Part shown: piece by piece, positions 40,543 to 50,511 of the stretch
Layout of the letters: each line of letters begins with the position of its first letter
How positions within the stretch are numbered: position 1 is the stretch's first letter
Program-made: the position numbers and the translations under genes
Notes under the pieces: model-generated
What the model was told of the DNA's origin: nothing
What the model saw: only the letters and a program-made list of their open reading frames with translations
Databases searched by the model: none
NCBI GenBank assembly: GCA_001936135.1
Contig: CP012818.1
Coordinates: 1,116,001-1,180,000 of the forward strand
Length of the DNA: 64,000 nucleotides
Origin: Saccharomycopsis fibuligera x Saccharomycopsis cf. fibuligera
Lineage: Eukaryota > Ascomycota > Saccharomycetes > Ascoideales > Saccharomycopsidaceae
Direction: 5' to 3'

Positions 40543-41622
40543 CTATAGGAAATACTCCACGTAATTATTAGCTGCTTGAGTATTCATCATTTCGATCTCT
40601 TTGCTATTTTCCGGACTTTCTTCAAAAACATTGAAAAAACTATCATTATTATTATAGATCTCCAATATACTCGCTTTATTACCACATCGATAACAATAAT
40701 TCGGGGCACTCCACACTGTCGTCACAAGGCCATTGAAATAAATTTGGTATCCCTCATTGCAAAGTTGATGCGCTCTGAGGATCTTGTTCATGCCATTCAA
40801 GATCAAAAATTTCTTCACCACATCAACACCAAACGTATACCCAGCACCTCGCGGGCTCAACTGGAAATCGTTTTCTTCATCATCAGGATCACTCCACACC
40901 AAATCTGCCATTGGCCCTTCGTGTGGAATTTCTCTAAAGCGATCCACTAGTTTAATTTGATCAATGTGATGCACATTAGGTGACAACCCACCATGAACGC
41001 AAAAAATCTCATTATTGATAACTACTGAAAGAATCAAATAGTCAAACATATCTGTGAAATAAGTCCACACATTAGTGCTGCCGCCATATTTGCGCTGGCA
41101 TTCGGTATAAAAGCCGTAATTTTGGGTGATTTGACGAGACTCGTGGTTTCCGCGGACCAAGTTGATTCTGGATGGATAGCGAAGTTTTAAGCATATTAGT
41201 AAAGTAATGGTTTCGACAGAAAACATGCCGCGGTCAACATAGTCGCCAAGAAACAAGTAGTTTGTATCAGGGGCAAAACCGCCAATTTTGAAGATTTCAA
41301 TCAAGTCATGGAATTGACCATGAATATCGCCTATTACCGTCACTGGGGTGTTAATGTAGACCACGTTAGATTCCTTGATAAGGAGTTCTTTGAGCTTATT
41401 GCATAGCGCTTGGATCGTTACTTCGGGGAGTAATTGGCGGTTATAGAGCATTTCTATGCACCTGTCCAAATCGTAATTTGCTGTTTGAATAAAAACGGTT
41501 AGTAGGTGGTTTTTTGCAATCGCAGCTAGCCTGATAGAGTTTCATCAGTCTCGTCTTGTCTTGCACATGCCAAGGAACGAAAGACGTTTGAGAAAATCTT
41601 TATACGTACAGCAAATCAGCAT
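40543..41622 (-). CDS. PPG1: Ser/Thr protein phosphatase Ppg1 (PP2A-like catalytic subunit), two exons
   Basis: Proposed join on the minus strand 41622-41610 and 41480-40543, about 316 residues. Ppg1 is a PP2A-group catalytic subunit, linked in yeast to glycogen storage and, with the Far complex, to control of Atg32-dependent mitophagy. Metal-site motifs GDIHGQFHD, GDYVDRG and RGNHESRQIT are intact, followed by SPNVHHIDQIKLVDRFREIPH and WSAPNYCYRCGNKAS. The end is YFL, the PP2A-type tail that is carboxymethylated. The text LLPEVTIQALCNKLKELLIKE identifies Ppg1 rather than Pph3, Sit4 or Pph21. Exon 2 has no suitable ATG before the conserved LDRCIEMLY, and a branch site and 3' splice site stand just upstream, so a 13-base first exon (ATG CTG ATT TGC T) is proposed. 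It lacks the long C-terminal extension of S. cerevisiae Ppg1. The gene is certain; the first exon is inferred. Confidence 0.93.
41481..41609 (-). other. Intron of PPG1 (proposed)
   Basis: 129 bases. 5' site GTACGT, branch TACTAAC at 41504-41498, 3' site CAG. The 3' side is strong. The 5' side rests on phase (1) and the presence of an ATG four codons upstream. Confidence 0.6.
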
Positions 41623-42984
41623 TTTGTGGGTCTGTCTGTTATTATCAATATAGTTTGCGTCAATACTTATACAAGCTTGGTAAAAATGAAGATATTGAAT
41701 AAGGAAAATTATTATATAGCTGCCTTTGATGTCTGACGGCAAGATGGTGAGCAAATTTGTAATGATGAGTCAAGTTCGTGTATATGATGTTGATGATCAG
41801 CCAGAGTGTGAAAAATGCATCAAGATTTTCATTAGGATCTAAGATGCGGCAACTGCACAGTGGTCTGTTAATTTGAGTTGGATTAGTGAACGACCAAACC
41901 TGATTCTTTTCTATTAGAAGAGATCTAGCCTTTGGGCTCTATGGATAATACTAGTATAGTTCAATGAGACGGCGAAGTCTTGTCTAGCTGGATCAAACTC
42001 CAACCTAAGTACGAGTTGTATGGTATATCTTCGCTATGTTATTGCAATGTTGTAGACACCCTGCGCCGGTTTTTCGAATGAGCGAGCGGGCGTCTCCAAA
42101 ACTTGAGACAGGAATGGTCATGTGATATTTTGTCGATTTTAAACAGTTACAATAAAAGAATACAACAGTTACATGTTGCAAGATAGACTAATTTGTATTT
42201 TATACTGAGAACTAGATTCGCACGTTGAGCAAAAACAAGTATAGAATGGAGACAAAGATAAAAAAAAAAAAGAGCAGGAGACGACGAGACAAAAAAAAGA
42301 TCAAAACAACAAAGAATTTATGAAAATAGAGCAAGAACTCTGATAAAAGGGCGGTAGGCAAAGTATATAAACAAAATATATAAGATAAAACGCAAAAGAA
42401 TGTAAAATAACGACACAAGCTATAAAGATAAAACCAGTCACTCTATAAAAAACATCAAGGTAGACATTGTAAATTTGAAAAGATAAGAGTAAAAGTGAAA
42501 AAAGGAACAGACGGAAAACACATAAACGATAAACACAAGCATAAAAAACGACAACTGTGGCAAGAAAAATAAGAAAAATTGAAGATGTGGTGTACAAAGA
42601 AAAAAGTTGGTGCTAGTAAAACACCCAATAAAAAAAATAATAAGATACAAACAAGAGGAAACAAAAACCAGGGAGAAAGCAAAGTGTATGTGAATGAAAT
42701 GATATGTTTTGATAGATATGCAAACGGTTCAGAGTCATCAACGCCGGTTGGCCAAAAAGGCAACACCCTCTCTAGATAGACAGGAAAAGTGCTGTCCTTT
42801 AAGACGCTCTCCAATTCGTTTCAACGAGCTGCTTTATATTTATAAGAATTTTCTCAAGAAGCAAATGAAAAAAAGTATTAGCAAAAAAAAAAAAAAAAAG
42901 TAACAATAATGTTGAGAGTGCAATAGCGAGAGCAAAATGAACAAACCCAGAAAAGATGGCGGGCAGGAACCATCACCACCATAC
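41623..42984. other. Intergenic between PPG1 promoter and the Zn2Cys6 gene 3' end
   Basis: 1.4 kb, both flanking genes on the minus strand. A CATGTGAT box (Cbf1-type) is at 42119-42126. Bases 42,230-42,660 are purine-rich on the plus strand, i.e. pyrimidine-rich in the sense of the Zn2Cys6 gene, and probably its 3' region. A17 lies at 42883-42899. Confidence 0.5.
42119..42126 (+). promoter_or_regulatory. Cbf1-type E-box (CATGTGAT)
   Basis: Reverse-strand match to RTCACRTG, about 500 bases upstream of the PPG1 start. A single site with no further support. Confidence 0.25.
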
Positions 42985-45195
42985 TCAGAAACAAATCGTA
43001 TCAATTTTTCTGAGAATGCGGTAATCTTTTGTATCAAGAGCATGCCATATTTGCTCAATTCGTTTAATAGAGTAAGTCGCCGCCAACATAGTTTGACTAA
43101 TCATAATATCCAACGGTAGCAAAATCTGTTTTCTGAGCTGCTTATCAGGCGGCGTGCAGCATGCTAAAAAGTAACACGCCCAATGTACAGAAATTGCGCA
43201 GTGATTAGCATATGGCATTTGACTAAAGTACTCAATAAATTTTGGTATACTTTGCTGTATCTCTGGATGATTGATATTGTAACCCATAAAGTTGGATAAA
43301 ATGTACGATTTGATGCCAAGGAAATAACATTTAGCGGCAATCCGCATTGTTTGGGCAAGATTCTTGTCTTTGCAGCTGCTTAGCTCAAACTCTTCGAATT
43401 CCACCTCGCCAAGCCGTTTCAAGAGTTTCTGGCCCAAATAGTACGATTCCATCGTTGGCGGTTGGTTCAAAAGTAAGCCGTTAAGTTCAGTCAAATCAAT
43501 GTCATAGTTGACCTTCAAAGACATAATGTGCAATACCACCTCATTCATCACCTCTACCAAACTCTGCTGGTAGAAACGAATAGTGTTGAACCCGCCCACC
43601 ACTAACGGATTGGCAGATTCGTACTTCAAGTGGTTGAATAATAAGCCGCGAGCGTCGATTAAGTCAGTTTGCGACTCGCAAGGCATAGACCCGCCGTTGA
43701 TAGATGAAATCCACGCCAACGATTCAGCAGCACTGAACCAACACTCGCAGAAATGGAACAAATTGATGGCAGCGCTAAGATCGTCGCTCTTGTTTGGTAG
43801 GGCATGTAGTTCTTGCAAACTCCACACTGTGGTGATTTTTTTCAAGATTCCCAACGCGCCACGGAGATGCAATCTCCACACCGGCGAGTCAGTGCCAGAT
43901 CTTTCAGAGTACAAAAGTAGCACGGTGAAAAGCAAGCATGTCATCAAGACGAAGGAGTTGCTGGAGTCGATGTACTGGGAAAGAATGCTTATTGTGATGT
44001 CCATGTATTTTTCTTTGACAACGTACCAGTAGTGGATATCAGTTTGCAAATAGATAGCATTGCTGGCCGCCGCGGTGATGCTGGTACTGATGATGTTGTA
44101 ATTGTCTGGGTTGTTTCTCGAGAGCACTCTCAACCAGTCGATAAGGTGATTGTTGTGAAAATCGTCATCGACAAACAAATGGTTGGAGAGGGCCTTGCCC
44201 TTGATGAAGGACGTCCAGATCAAATTCTGGATTTCTGCGTCCTCGGCGGTCAACTTGCGAGCCTCGATGATCGGCTGCGCCTCGGCAAAATATTTTCTCA
44301 TGAAGTTGACATTGTTTTCTGTGTAGAAGTTATATACGAATTCTGGAAGGGGCCGGTTTTCGAGCGAGGCGGAGGTATCGCCGCCCTGTGCAATGCGCAT
44401 GGTTTCCTGGAACAAGTCGTCGCTGGAGAGCATGTTGTTCCAGTCGAACTCCTCGAGCTTGACGCTGTTCCAGTCCACCTCCAGAGGCTCGGCTTTCACT
44501 CTGGCGCCATTCAGGGCCGCGCCGGCGGGGGCGGCCACAGCGCTGCTAGGAAGCACCGGGGCGCCAGCAGCAGGAGCCTGGGCGGCGTCGCTCTTGCTGC
44601 CGGCGGCGCCACTCTGGCTGGCGGCAGCGCCGCTCTGGCTGGCGCCCCCGCGAGCAGCACCAGCGGCGTGCAAGCTCGACTCGGATAGCTTCATTTGCAG
44701 GCCAAACGCACTTTCGATGTCCGCGGGATTGGCCTTCAACAACTCGTACTGCTTGTTGATCCGCGAAGACGCCGAGGAGGGCACGTTCGCCGCCGGCGAA
44801 GTTTGCACCCGCGACTCGGCGGTCTTGGGCGACGCAGTTGAGCTGGAGCTGGACGTCTCGTCGTCGAAGCGCTCCGTGACAAACTTGAACTCGCTGGGCA
44901 AGGTGATCTGGAGAATCCGCTTGTCCTCGGGCTTGAGCTTGTAGCGCTGGTGGTGCTGCTGCGAAGAGCCGTCCTTCGAGACCTTGCTCTGCGCGTCCTT
45001 GCCGGCCTTCCCAGCCTTCTTCTTTTTGCTCTGGTACGGGTTGTAGATGACGAACGGGAACTCGTACACACACGTTGTCTTCTTGCGCTCGCAAGCGCCG
45101 CAGGTTGGCTGGCGCTCGTCGCACTTGATCTTCATCTTCTTGCACCGAGTGCACCCGTTGTGCGAGTACGTGGAAGTGCTTCTTCCGGAGGACAT
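42985..45195 (-). CDS. Zn2Cys6 (Gal4-type) transcription factor, target unknown
   Basis: 736 residues from the ATG at 45195, which begins MSSGRSTSTYSHNG. The binuclear zinc cluster is at residues 14-41: Cys pattern C-x2-C-x6-C-x6-C-x2-C-x6-C (CTRCKKMKIKCDERQPTCGA, then CERKKTTC). A Lys-rich linker follows. Residues of about 170-230 are an Ala/Gly/Ser-rich stretch. The C-terminal two thirds are helical and look like the fungal factor domain seen with Upc2- and Lys14-type proteins (for example WRLHLRGALGILKKI and HFCECWFSAAESLAW). The N-terminal third is very GC-rich and the C-terminal part is at background composition. Divergent from the LMBR1-type gene. Which regulator it is cannot be told; a Lys14-like or Upc2-like factor are options only. 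Confidence 0.88.
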   Translation of the reverse strand: MSSGRSTSTYSHNGCTRCKKMKIKCDERQPTCGACERKKTTCVYEFPFVIYNPYQSKKKKAGKAGKDAQSKVSKDGSSQQHHQRYKLKPEDKRILQITLPSEFKFVTERFDDETSSSSSTASPKTAESRVQTSPAANVPSSASSRINKQYELLKANPADIESAFGLQMKLSESSLHAAGAARGGASQSGAAASQSGAAGSKSDAAQAPAAGAPVLPSSAVAAPAGAALNGARVKAEPLEVDWNSVKLEEFDWNNMLSSDDLFQETMRIAQGGDTSASLENRPLPEFVYNFYTENNVNFMRKYFAEAQPIIEARKLTAEDAEIQNLIWTSFIKGKALSNHLFVDDDFHNNHLIDWLRVLSRNNPDNYNIISTSITAAASNAIYLQTDIHYWYVVKEKYMDITISILSQYIDSSNSFVLMTCLLFTVLLLYSERSGTDSPVWRLHLRGALGILKKITTVWSLQELHALPNKSDDLSAAINLFHFCECWFSAAESLAWISSINGGSMPCESQTDLIDARGLLFNHLKYESANPLVVGGFNTIRFYQQSLVEVMNEVVLHIMSLKVNYDIDLTELNGLLLNQPPTMESYYLGQKLLKRLGEVEFEEFELSSCKDKNLAQTMRIAAKCYFLGIKSYILSNFMGYNINHPEIQQSIPKFIEYFSQMPYANHCAISVHWACYFLACCTPPDKQLRKQILLPLDIMISQTMLAATYSIKRIEQIWHALDTKDYRILRKIDTICF

Positions 45196-45379
45196 TGTCG
45201 ATGGTGGCCCGAAGAAGAGAGTCTGGACTGGTGTGTGGTGTGTAGCTGGCTGGATGGAACGTAGTGCTCTTCTTCGCTTCGGTGGCAACAGCAGACAACT
45301 ACCAATATTGTCTCTGTCTCAGGAGCTGTTTTTGTCCGCAGGTGCTGTCTCGAGACGGAACCTGGAACGCTGTCTTGCA

Positions 45380-45410
<31 letters not shown>

Positions 45411-45732
45411 CTTTCTTTCTTTCGTTCTGCGTTGACAGTGTTGGCGATATGCGCATCCGCGGTTACCCGCCGCAGCCCACTTTGCTGACGACGGCGGCGC
45501 GCCAGGGCCACAGGCCATTGGCCAAAAGCAGCATCGACAAATCGCCATCGAGATCTGTCAAAGCTAAAGCAGCTATTGACAGCTCATCAGCGGCGGCTAG
45601 CCCATCAGCAACAGCTAGGCGACCAGAAACAGCTAGCCCAGCAGCAGCAAAAGCCCAGCAGCAGCAAAAGCCCAGCAGCAGCAGCAGCGCGCCAGGCCGC
45701 CCGATACACAATCTGCACTACACCCAGCCAGC
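45196..45732. other. Divergent promoter, Zn2Cys6 gene / LMBR1-type gene
   Basis: 537 bases at the centre of a GC-rich island. It holds T29 (45382-45410) followed by CTTT units, and a direct repeat of CCAGCAGCAGCAAAAGC units near 45641-45680. Confidence 0.6.
45382..45410. repeat. Homopolymer T29
   Basis: 29 uninterrupted T in the middle of the divergent promoter, about 190 bases from one start codon and 320 from the other. Confidence 0.95.
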
Positions 45733-48150
45733 ATGTGGCAAGGCTTGCTCTGCGCGCTCGTCGTGAGCGTGCTCTGTGCGCTCTACTCCGTCAACAGGTT
45801 CAGCAACGTTCTCAACAACCCACCACTCTTGTCGCTTGTGCTCCTCCTAGCGCTCTGCGTCCCGTTTTCCAGCGTGTTCTTCCTTGCGATCGACTTGGTC
45901 TCGTCCGCGGCGGCTGAGGACTCGCGCGACTCGCCCGGCGACAGCTCGGGAGGGAACTTGTTCTACGTGCCTTCCAGGAAACTCGTCTTCAATTTGTGGC
46001 GGGTCAACTACTGGCTCGGGTTCTCTCTCACCTGGTTCTTGCTCCCGCTATGCCAGTGCTACTACTCGTCCAACAACTTCTTGTTCAAGAGGCGCGTGTG
46101 GGACTCTGTCGTCTACAACTTGAAGTTCTACCTGGCCTACCTGGCCGCGGGCCTGCTTGGCTTGGTCTACGTCTATTTCAGCGTCGGGTTGTCGTACTCG
46201 TCCATCAAAGCTCTTGTCATTATCTTGTCGCACAGCTACTCCTTGATCCTTGCGATCTGGTTCATGGGCTACGGCTTGGTCAACTTGCCCAAGTCGTTGC
46301 TCTGGAGCTCCTTGGCGATCCGCCTCAGCGCGCGCCGCCTCGTCGACCACTACTACTTGAGAATATTGCACGCCAAGGAGGACTACCACGACGCGAGGGC
46401 AAACTACCGGCAGGCCGTGTCCTTGATCCGCAACTTGAACGCCATCCGCGATTTGCAGCACAACGAGTACCACAGACAGTGGATAGAGTACTTGTACGCC
46501 GCAATGGCCAACCTGGTGAACTACAAAAACAACAACAGCGGCGCCGGCGGCGCCAGCAGCAGCGGCACCGCCGCCGCTGCCGCGCCATCCGAGGGTTATC
46601 TCCAAAACAGACCAGCAGACTTGCACAGCGCTCTTGTCAACTACAACAACAGATTCAACCAGGATTTGGTTCTAGTGAACAACCAGCTATCGGACTCCTT
46701 TTTGCTCACCGTCACGAAGAACTTCAAGGACTCGTTCTACAACCTCTTGATCGCAGAGAACAGCTACTACAATTTGCTCAACAAGGTAATCAAAATCCAG
46801 GATATCCGAGCTTCAAGAAGCCTGCGCTCGGTGGTCTTCAGAGCTCCAAACAAGACACACTCAAGGCTCTCCATCAACTACCTTGTCAACAGTGTCATTT
46901 TCAAGTCCTCAAGATCAAAATTTTGGTACTACTACTACCTAAACCCTTTTGCTTTGAAAATAGTCGTGGCGTTACTTCTGGTTTTATCGCTATTTATCAT
47001 CGCCTCGGAAATTTTCCATAATTCCAAGTTCTCGTTGATCAACATCCTCATTTTCAATGTGTTTATAGACCATGCATACATAACCACCGCGTTGATTTTG
47101 GTCTTCATGAGCTACATGTGTTTTGCTTCTTTGGTCTCGCTATCAAAAACTAAGGTGTTCCTAATTTACAAGTTGATCAACAAGAATTCCAACCCATCGT
47201 CGTGCCTTTGGTATTCCTCTTATGCCATCCGGCTCACAATCCCATTGGCTTATAACTTTTTAACCTTGCTCAACAAGCAAATCTTGTCAAACAATAAAGA
47301 AGGTGCTAACTCGTCAGACATTGCTGCTTCCGCAGGCTCCAAGTACCAAAGAGCACAGCTTGCGGTGTTTCTAGGCGATTCAATCAATTTGATTGGCGTT
47401 GGTCAAACCATCAACAACATTCTCCCATATTTCATCCTTGTCCCAATTTTCATCCAGCTGTTGAGCAGTACCAAAAAAAATAGAATCATTAATAACGTCA
47501 AGAAAAGATTTTATCTTGACGACTTGGATTTCTTATTCTGGGATACAGAATCAGACAGCGATAATGAGAATGATGTCGACAATTACCGCGGTGGTGAGGA
47601 CGATCTTGAAACAGGTGGTAGCTCAGCAAGCAGGTATCGTGACTATAGCAGCAGCAACAGCTCCTCAGGAGGCCTCCTAAACAGCAACAGCAATAGCCGT
47701 CCTTTTTCATCAGCCGGCGGCGGAAGCAATGATACGGACCCAAGTCGAACTCGTGCACAAGCCAGAAAAGAGCGCAAATTGGACTGGCTAACAAAACAAG
47801 TCGAAAGACTAATTGATCAAGAATTGAGTAACCCAAAATCATTATTAAACACATACGACGACAATTATGGTCTTTTTTACGACATGTCTATGAGAAAATA
47901 CGTGAAGCTGTTATTCAGTGTGCTTTTTCTGTTCAATAAAAGAAAGGGAGTGAATGGCGGGGTCGCGTTAGCTAGTGATGAACTTGGCGGTGGAATTGGT
48001 GTTGGCGCTGATACGAGAGTGTTTGGCGATTATGACGATGATGCAACGGTGCTTGAAGATAGCGATGATGACTATGAAAGTAATAGTGGTAATCCTGGAG
48101 ACTTTAGTGATTTTGATAACGTGAATGATAGCAGTGTATGGACTCGCTGA
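45733..48150 (+). CDS. LMBR1/LMBD2-family multi-pass membrane protein
   Basis: 805 residues with about nine hydrophobic segments. The LMBR1 family includes lipocalin-receptor-like and GPCR-associated membrane proteins; function in yeasts is unknown and S. cerevisiae, as far as I recall, has no clear member. The N-terminal block has five segments to about residue 195 and contains the family pattern SSIKALVIILSHSYSL followed by WFMGYGLVNLPKS. A hydrophilic coiled region (about 205-395) follows, with an Ala/Ser insertion. The C-terminal block starts at WYYYYLNPFALKIVV and LVLSLFIIASEIF, where the family has a VLSxxIxxSE motif. The tail is acidic, Ser-rich and disordered. The first half is very GC-rich and the second AT-rich, changing near 46,950 without loss of frame. 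ATG 45733 precedes the first membrane segment directly. Confidence 0.85.
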   Translation: MWQGLLCALVVSVLCALYSVNRFSNVLNNPPLLSLVLLLALCVPFSSVFFLAIDLVSSAAAEDSRDSPGDSSGGNLFYVPSRKLVFNLWRVNYWLGFSLTWFLLPLCQCYYSSNNFLFKRRVWDSVVYNLKFYLAYLAAGLLGLVYVYFSVGLSYSSIKALVIILSHSYSLILAIWFMGYGLVNLPKSLLWSSLAIRLSARRLVDHYYLRILHAKEDYHDARANYRQAVSLIRNLNAIRDLQHNEYHRQWIEYLYAAMANLVNYKNNNSGAGGASSSGTAAAAAPSEGYLQNRPADLHSALVNYNNRFNQDLVLVNNQLSDSFLLTVTKNFKDSFYNLLIAENSYYNLLNKVIKIQDIRASRSLRSVVFRAPNKTHSRLSINYLVNSVIFKSSRSKFWYYYYLNPFALKIVVALLLVLSLFIIASEIFHNSKFSLINILIFNVFIDHAYITTALILVFMSYMCFASLVSLSKTKVFLIYKLINKNSNPSSCLWYSSYAIRLTIPLAYNFLTLLNKQILSNNKEGANSSDIAASAGSKYQRAQLAVFLGDSINLIGVGQTINNILPYFILVPIFIQLLSSTKKNRIINNVKKRFYLDDLDFLFWDTESDSDNENDVDNYRGGEDDLETGGSSASRYRDYSSSNSSSGGLLNSNSNSRPFSSAGGGSNDTDPSRTRAQARKERKLDWLTKQVERLIDQELSNPKSLLNTYDDNYGLFYDMSMRKYVKLLFSVLFLFNKRKGVNGGVALASDELGGGIGVGADTRVFGDYDDDATVLEDSDDDYESNSGNPGDFSDFDNVNDSSVWTR

Positions 48151-48263
48151 AATTCTGTATATGGCATTACTCAAGGGTCGGTGGGCTCGGTGTGCGATTC
48201 TATCTCCATGTCATAATACGTTACGTCAACGTGAACTTATTATTGAAATCTAGCCAATTCAGT

Positions 48264-48303
<40 letters not shown>

Positions 48304-49111
48304 TATAGGTTTGGATTGCTATCTTCAATACGCTCATTGACAGTTTTCGCAAACATCATATTATATTATATCATATTCAAATGAACTTGTTGATGCCCAT
48401 GATCCTTATGATTGAAGCAGTTCCCAAAGCAGCTAAGGCTGTTGAATTCGATCCCAGTTGTATTTCTAAATGGAGAGTTGGTCTTGGCTATTTCTCTCAC
48501 ACTTATTCCAATCAAAACGTTTATAGTTTGTTACCTTTTTACATTATTATTCGTGCTTTAAGCAAATAAGAACAAACTCACTCACATGCTTGTAAGTCTA
48601 CATGCCTGCCTGGCACTTCTACTTTTGAGGTTCTGACCCATCAAGCACTCTAATCATCCCAACAAACTCAGCATGGTGGGTTGGGACTAGTAGCCAGCTT
48701 TTGTTATCACAAACCCACTGTAGTACAACAAATGTTGTTTATATATGCACCAGGCTTTGATTTTATTAGTCAAGCACTTTGGATGAGAAGCGGTGTTAAT
48801 TCTACAATCTTGGGAAAAAAAAACAACGCTTTTTTAAGACGCTATGGTAAGTGACGCCATTGACCTAACAAACCATACGGCAGCGCATATGTAACTTATG
48901 ACAAAACTAAAGCTCAAGCATTTATCAAGATATGCAGAATCGAAGAAACAAGTAAAGGATTAAAGTCGAATCAAGAAAAAAATATTAGTGCTTAGTAATT
49001 CGGAAGTAATATTAAATTAAGTAAATGAGAATGTCCCGTTAGGAGAAAAATAAAGACAAAAAAAAGTGTTCTTTTCTCAAAACAAAAAGAGAAGACGAAA
49101 AGCTAGAATGT
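48151..49111. other. Intergenic between convergent LMBR1-type gene and PMI40
   Basis: T35 at 48268-48302 lies about 120 bases past the LMBR1-type stop codon. A 62-codon ATG frame at 48381-48569 has no recognisable content. The PMI40 side is A-rich on the plus strand. Confidence 0.5.
48268..48302. repeat. Homopolymer T35
   Basis: 35 uninterrupted T in the 3' region of the LMBR1-type gene. Confidence 0.95.
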
Positions 49112-50511
49112 TTATTGGGCTTCAACAAAAGCACGGTATGAGATAAAGTTTTCCTCAGTTGATTTCAACACAACTTCAGCATCAGGTGCAATAAAAAAAA
49201 CATTACCAGTACCAGCCTTAAGTTCAACCTCGCCATCCTGCAACTTAATGGAGCCTGCTCCATTAGTAACAATCAAAATACTTGGACCTTCAACTTTACC
49301 AAACTTTCTAGATTCACCAGCCTTTGACAAGATAGTTTGCAACACTGCAAATTCTTCAATTGGTGGATTGTACAAAATGGATTTTCCGTCACCACTCGAT
49401 CTGCTAAAATCCTCAGGAACCATTTTTTGCTTTTCAACTGGATCATATGAGTAAGTCAACATTTCTACCAAATTCTTAACATCTTTGAATTTTGGTGTGA
49501 AACCAGCTCTAACAACATTGTCACTAGCAGCCATACACTCGATAATGTCCCCGGAAATATAAGCGTGTGGGTCCTTGGCTTTCAAGAAAACTGCTTCACC
49601 TGGGTTCAACTCGACATAGTTGAGCAATAAACCGCCACAAAACAAGCCAATATCGTTTGGAAATTGCTTGTTTAATCTTTGAATCAAGTTGCTGAGCTTG
49701 GCACCGAGCACTTCTGGGTGGTCAATGGTTCTTTGCACAAGTTTGGCAGCTTGCTCTTGAATAGCTTCTTCAGAGCTAGTCATGACTTTCTCAAATACTT
49801 TTTGCAAGAGTTTTCTGTTTGCATTATCACAAGCGGAACTTTCAGAGACATTTGGCTTGATACCTTTGATAAATGCCTCAGCAGCAGGTTCACCAACGAT
49901 GGCCAAAAATTCAGGAACAGTTTGCAATTCGTGAGCAATTTCTTCTAATGGCTTAAAACCGCAGAATCCTTCAAACGCAGTGACTGCAATTGCCATTTCT
50001 GGCTTGTGGTTGTCATCTGGGTAATTTTTAGGATCAGCAGCATGTAATTGTTTGGCTAATGCCTTGTCTGGGTGAGCTTGAATAGACAAAACTTTTTCAA
50101 TAGACAAGACTTTGAATAAAAATGGAAGTTCTTGACTAGAGCCAAACTTGTCAATCACTGACTTGCTCAAATAGTGTTCTGGGTTTTCAGTGATGAGGTC
50201 TCTCAAAGTCTTACCGTTGGCAATATTGTAGGATGGGACTTTTGGGTGAGTGCCCATCCATAATTCAGCATATGGGTCGTTTTCATTGATTTTAAGAGAT
50301 GGGTCAGAGCTAGCAGCAAACTGAGCTACTGATGAGTTGGAGCCAATTTTACCCCAGGCATAGTTTTGGTAGCCTTTGGGTGTTGTGTTAGTTAAACTAA
50401 ATTTGAAAAAAAGTTGAATGGAGTATAAAGATAACACATATAAAGAATAAGTAATCAGTAACCAGTGTGCCAGTACTTACCACCTTGAACTTGAAAGAGT
50501 TTGTCAGACAT
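49112..50511 (-). CDS. PMI40: Mannose-6-phosphate isomerase, two exons
   Basis: Join on the minus strand 50511-50481 and 50373-49112, 430 residues, the usual fungal length. Pmi40 interconverts fructose-6-phosphate and mannose-6-phosphate, feeding GDP-mannose for glycosylation and cell-wall mannan. Exon 1 encodes MSDKLFQVQG, and splicing gives GGYQNYAWGKIGSNSSVAQFA, which matches the family start. The type I PMI zinc-site regions are present: QAHPDKALAKQLH, then PEMAIAVTAFEGFCGFKP, and the catalytic region GLLLNYVELNPGEAVFLKA with PHAYISGDIIECMAASDNVVRAGFTPK. The C-terminus has the cupin strands. No CTG codon is used in the whole gene. An ATTATATAAT sequence near 50,710, about 200 bases upstream, may act as the TATA box. 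Confidence 0.96.
50374..50480 (-). other. Intron of PMI40
   Basis: 107 bases. 5' site GTAAGT, branch AACTAAC, 3' site AAAG (an AAG acceptor rather than CAG/TAG). Phase 1: G joins GC to make a Gly codon. Confidence 0.88.

Noticed and set aside
40543-41622. PPH3 or SIT4 instead of PPG1
   Set aside because: The N-terminal text LLPEVTIQALCNKLKE and the VDRFREIPH segment match Ppg1 and not the other PP2A-group subunits.
44032-45298. Long frames in other phases and on the plus strand across the Zn2Cys6 gene (up to 250 codons)
   Set aside because: Shadow frames of a GC-rich real gene. The minus-strand frame with the zinc cluster explains the region.
45996-47021. 341-codon plus-strand frame overlapping the LMBR1-type gene
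   Set aside because: It is in another phase inside a clear membrane-protein gene, with Gln/Arg/Pro/Leu-rich sequence typical of GC-rich off-frame translation.
48381-48569. 62-codon ATG frame between convergent genes
   Set aside because: No domain, no membrane or signal pattern of note, and it lies in the 3' region of the LMBR1-type gene.
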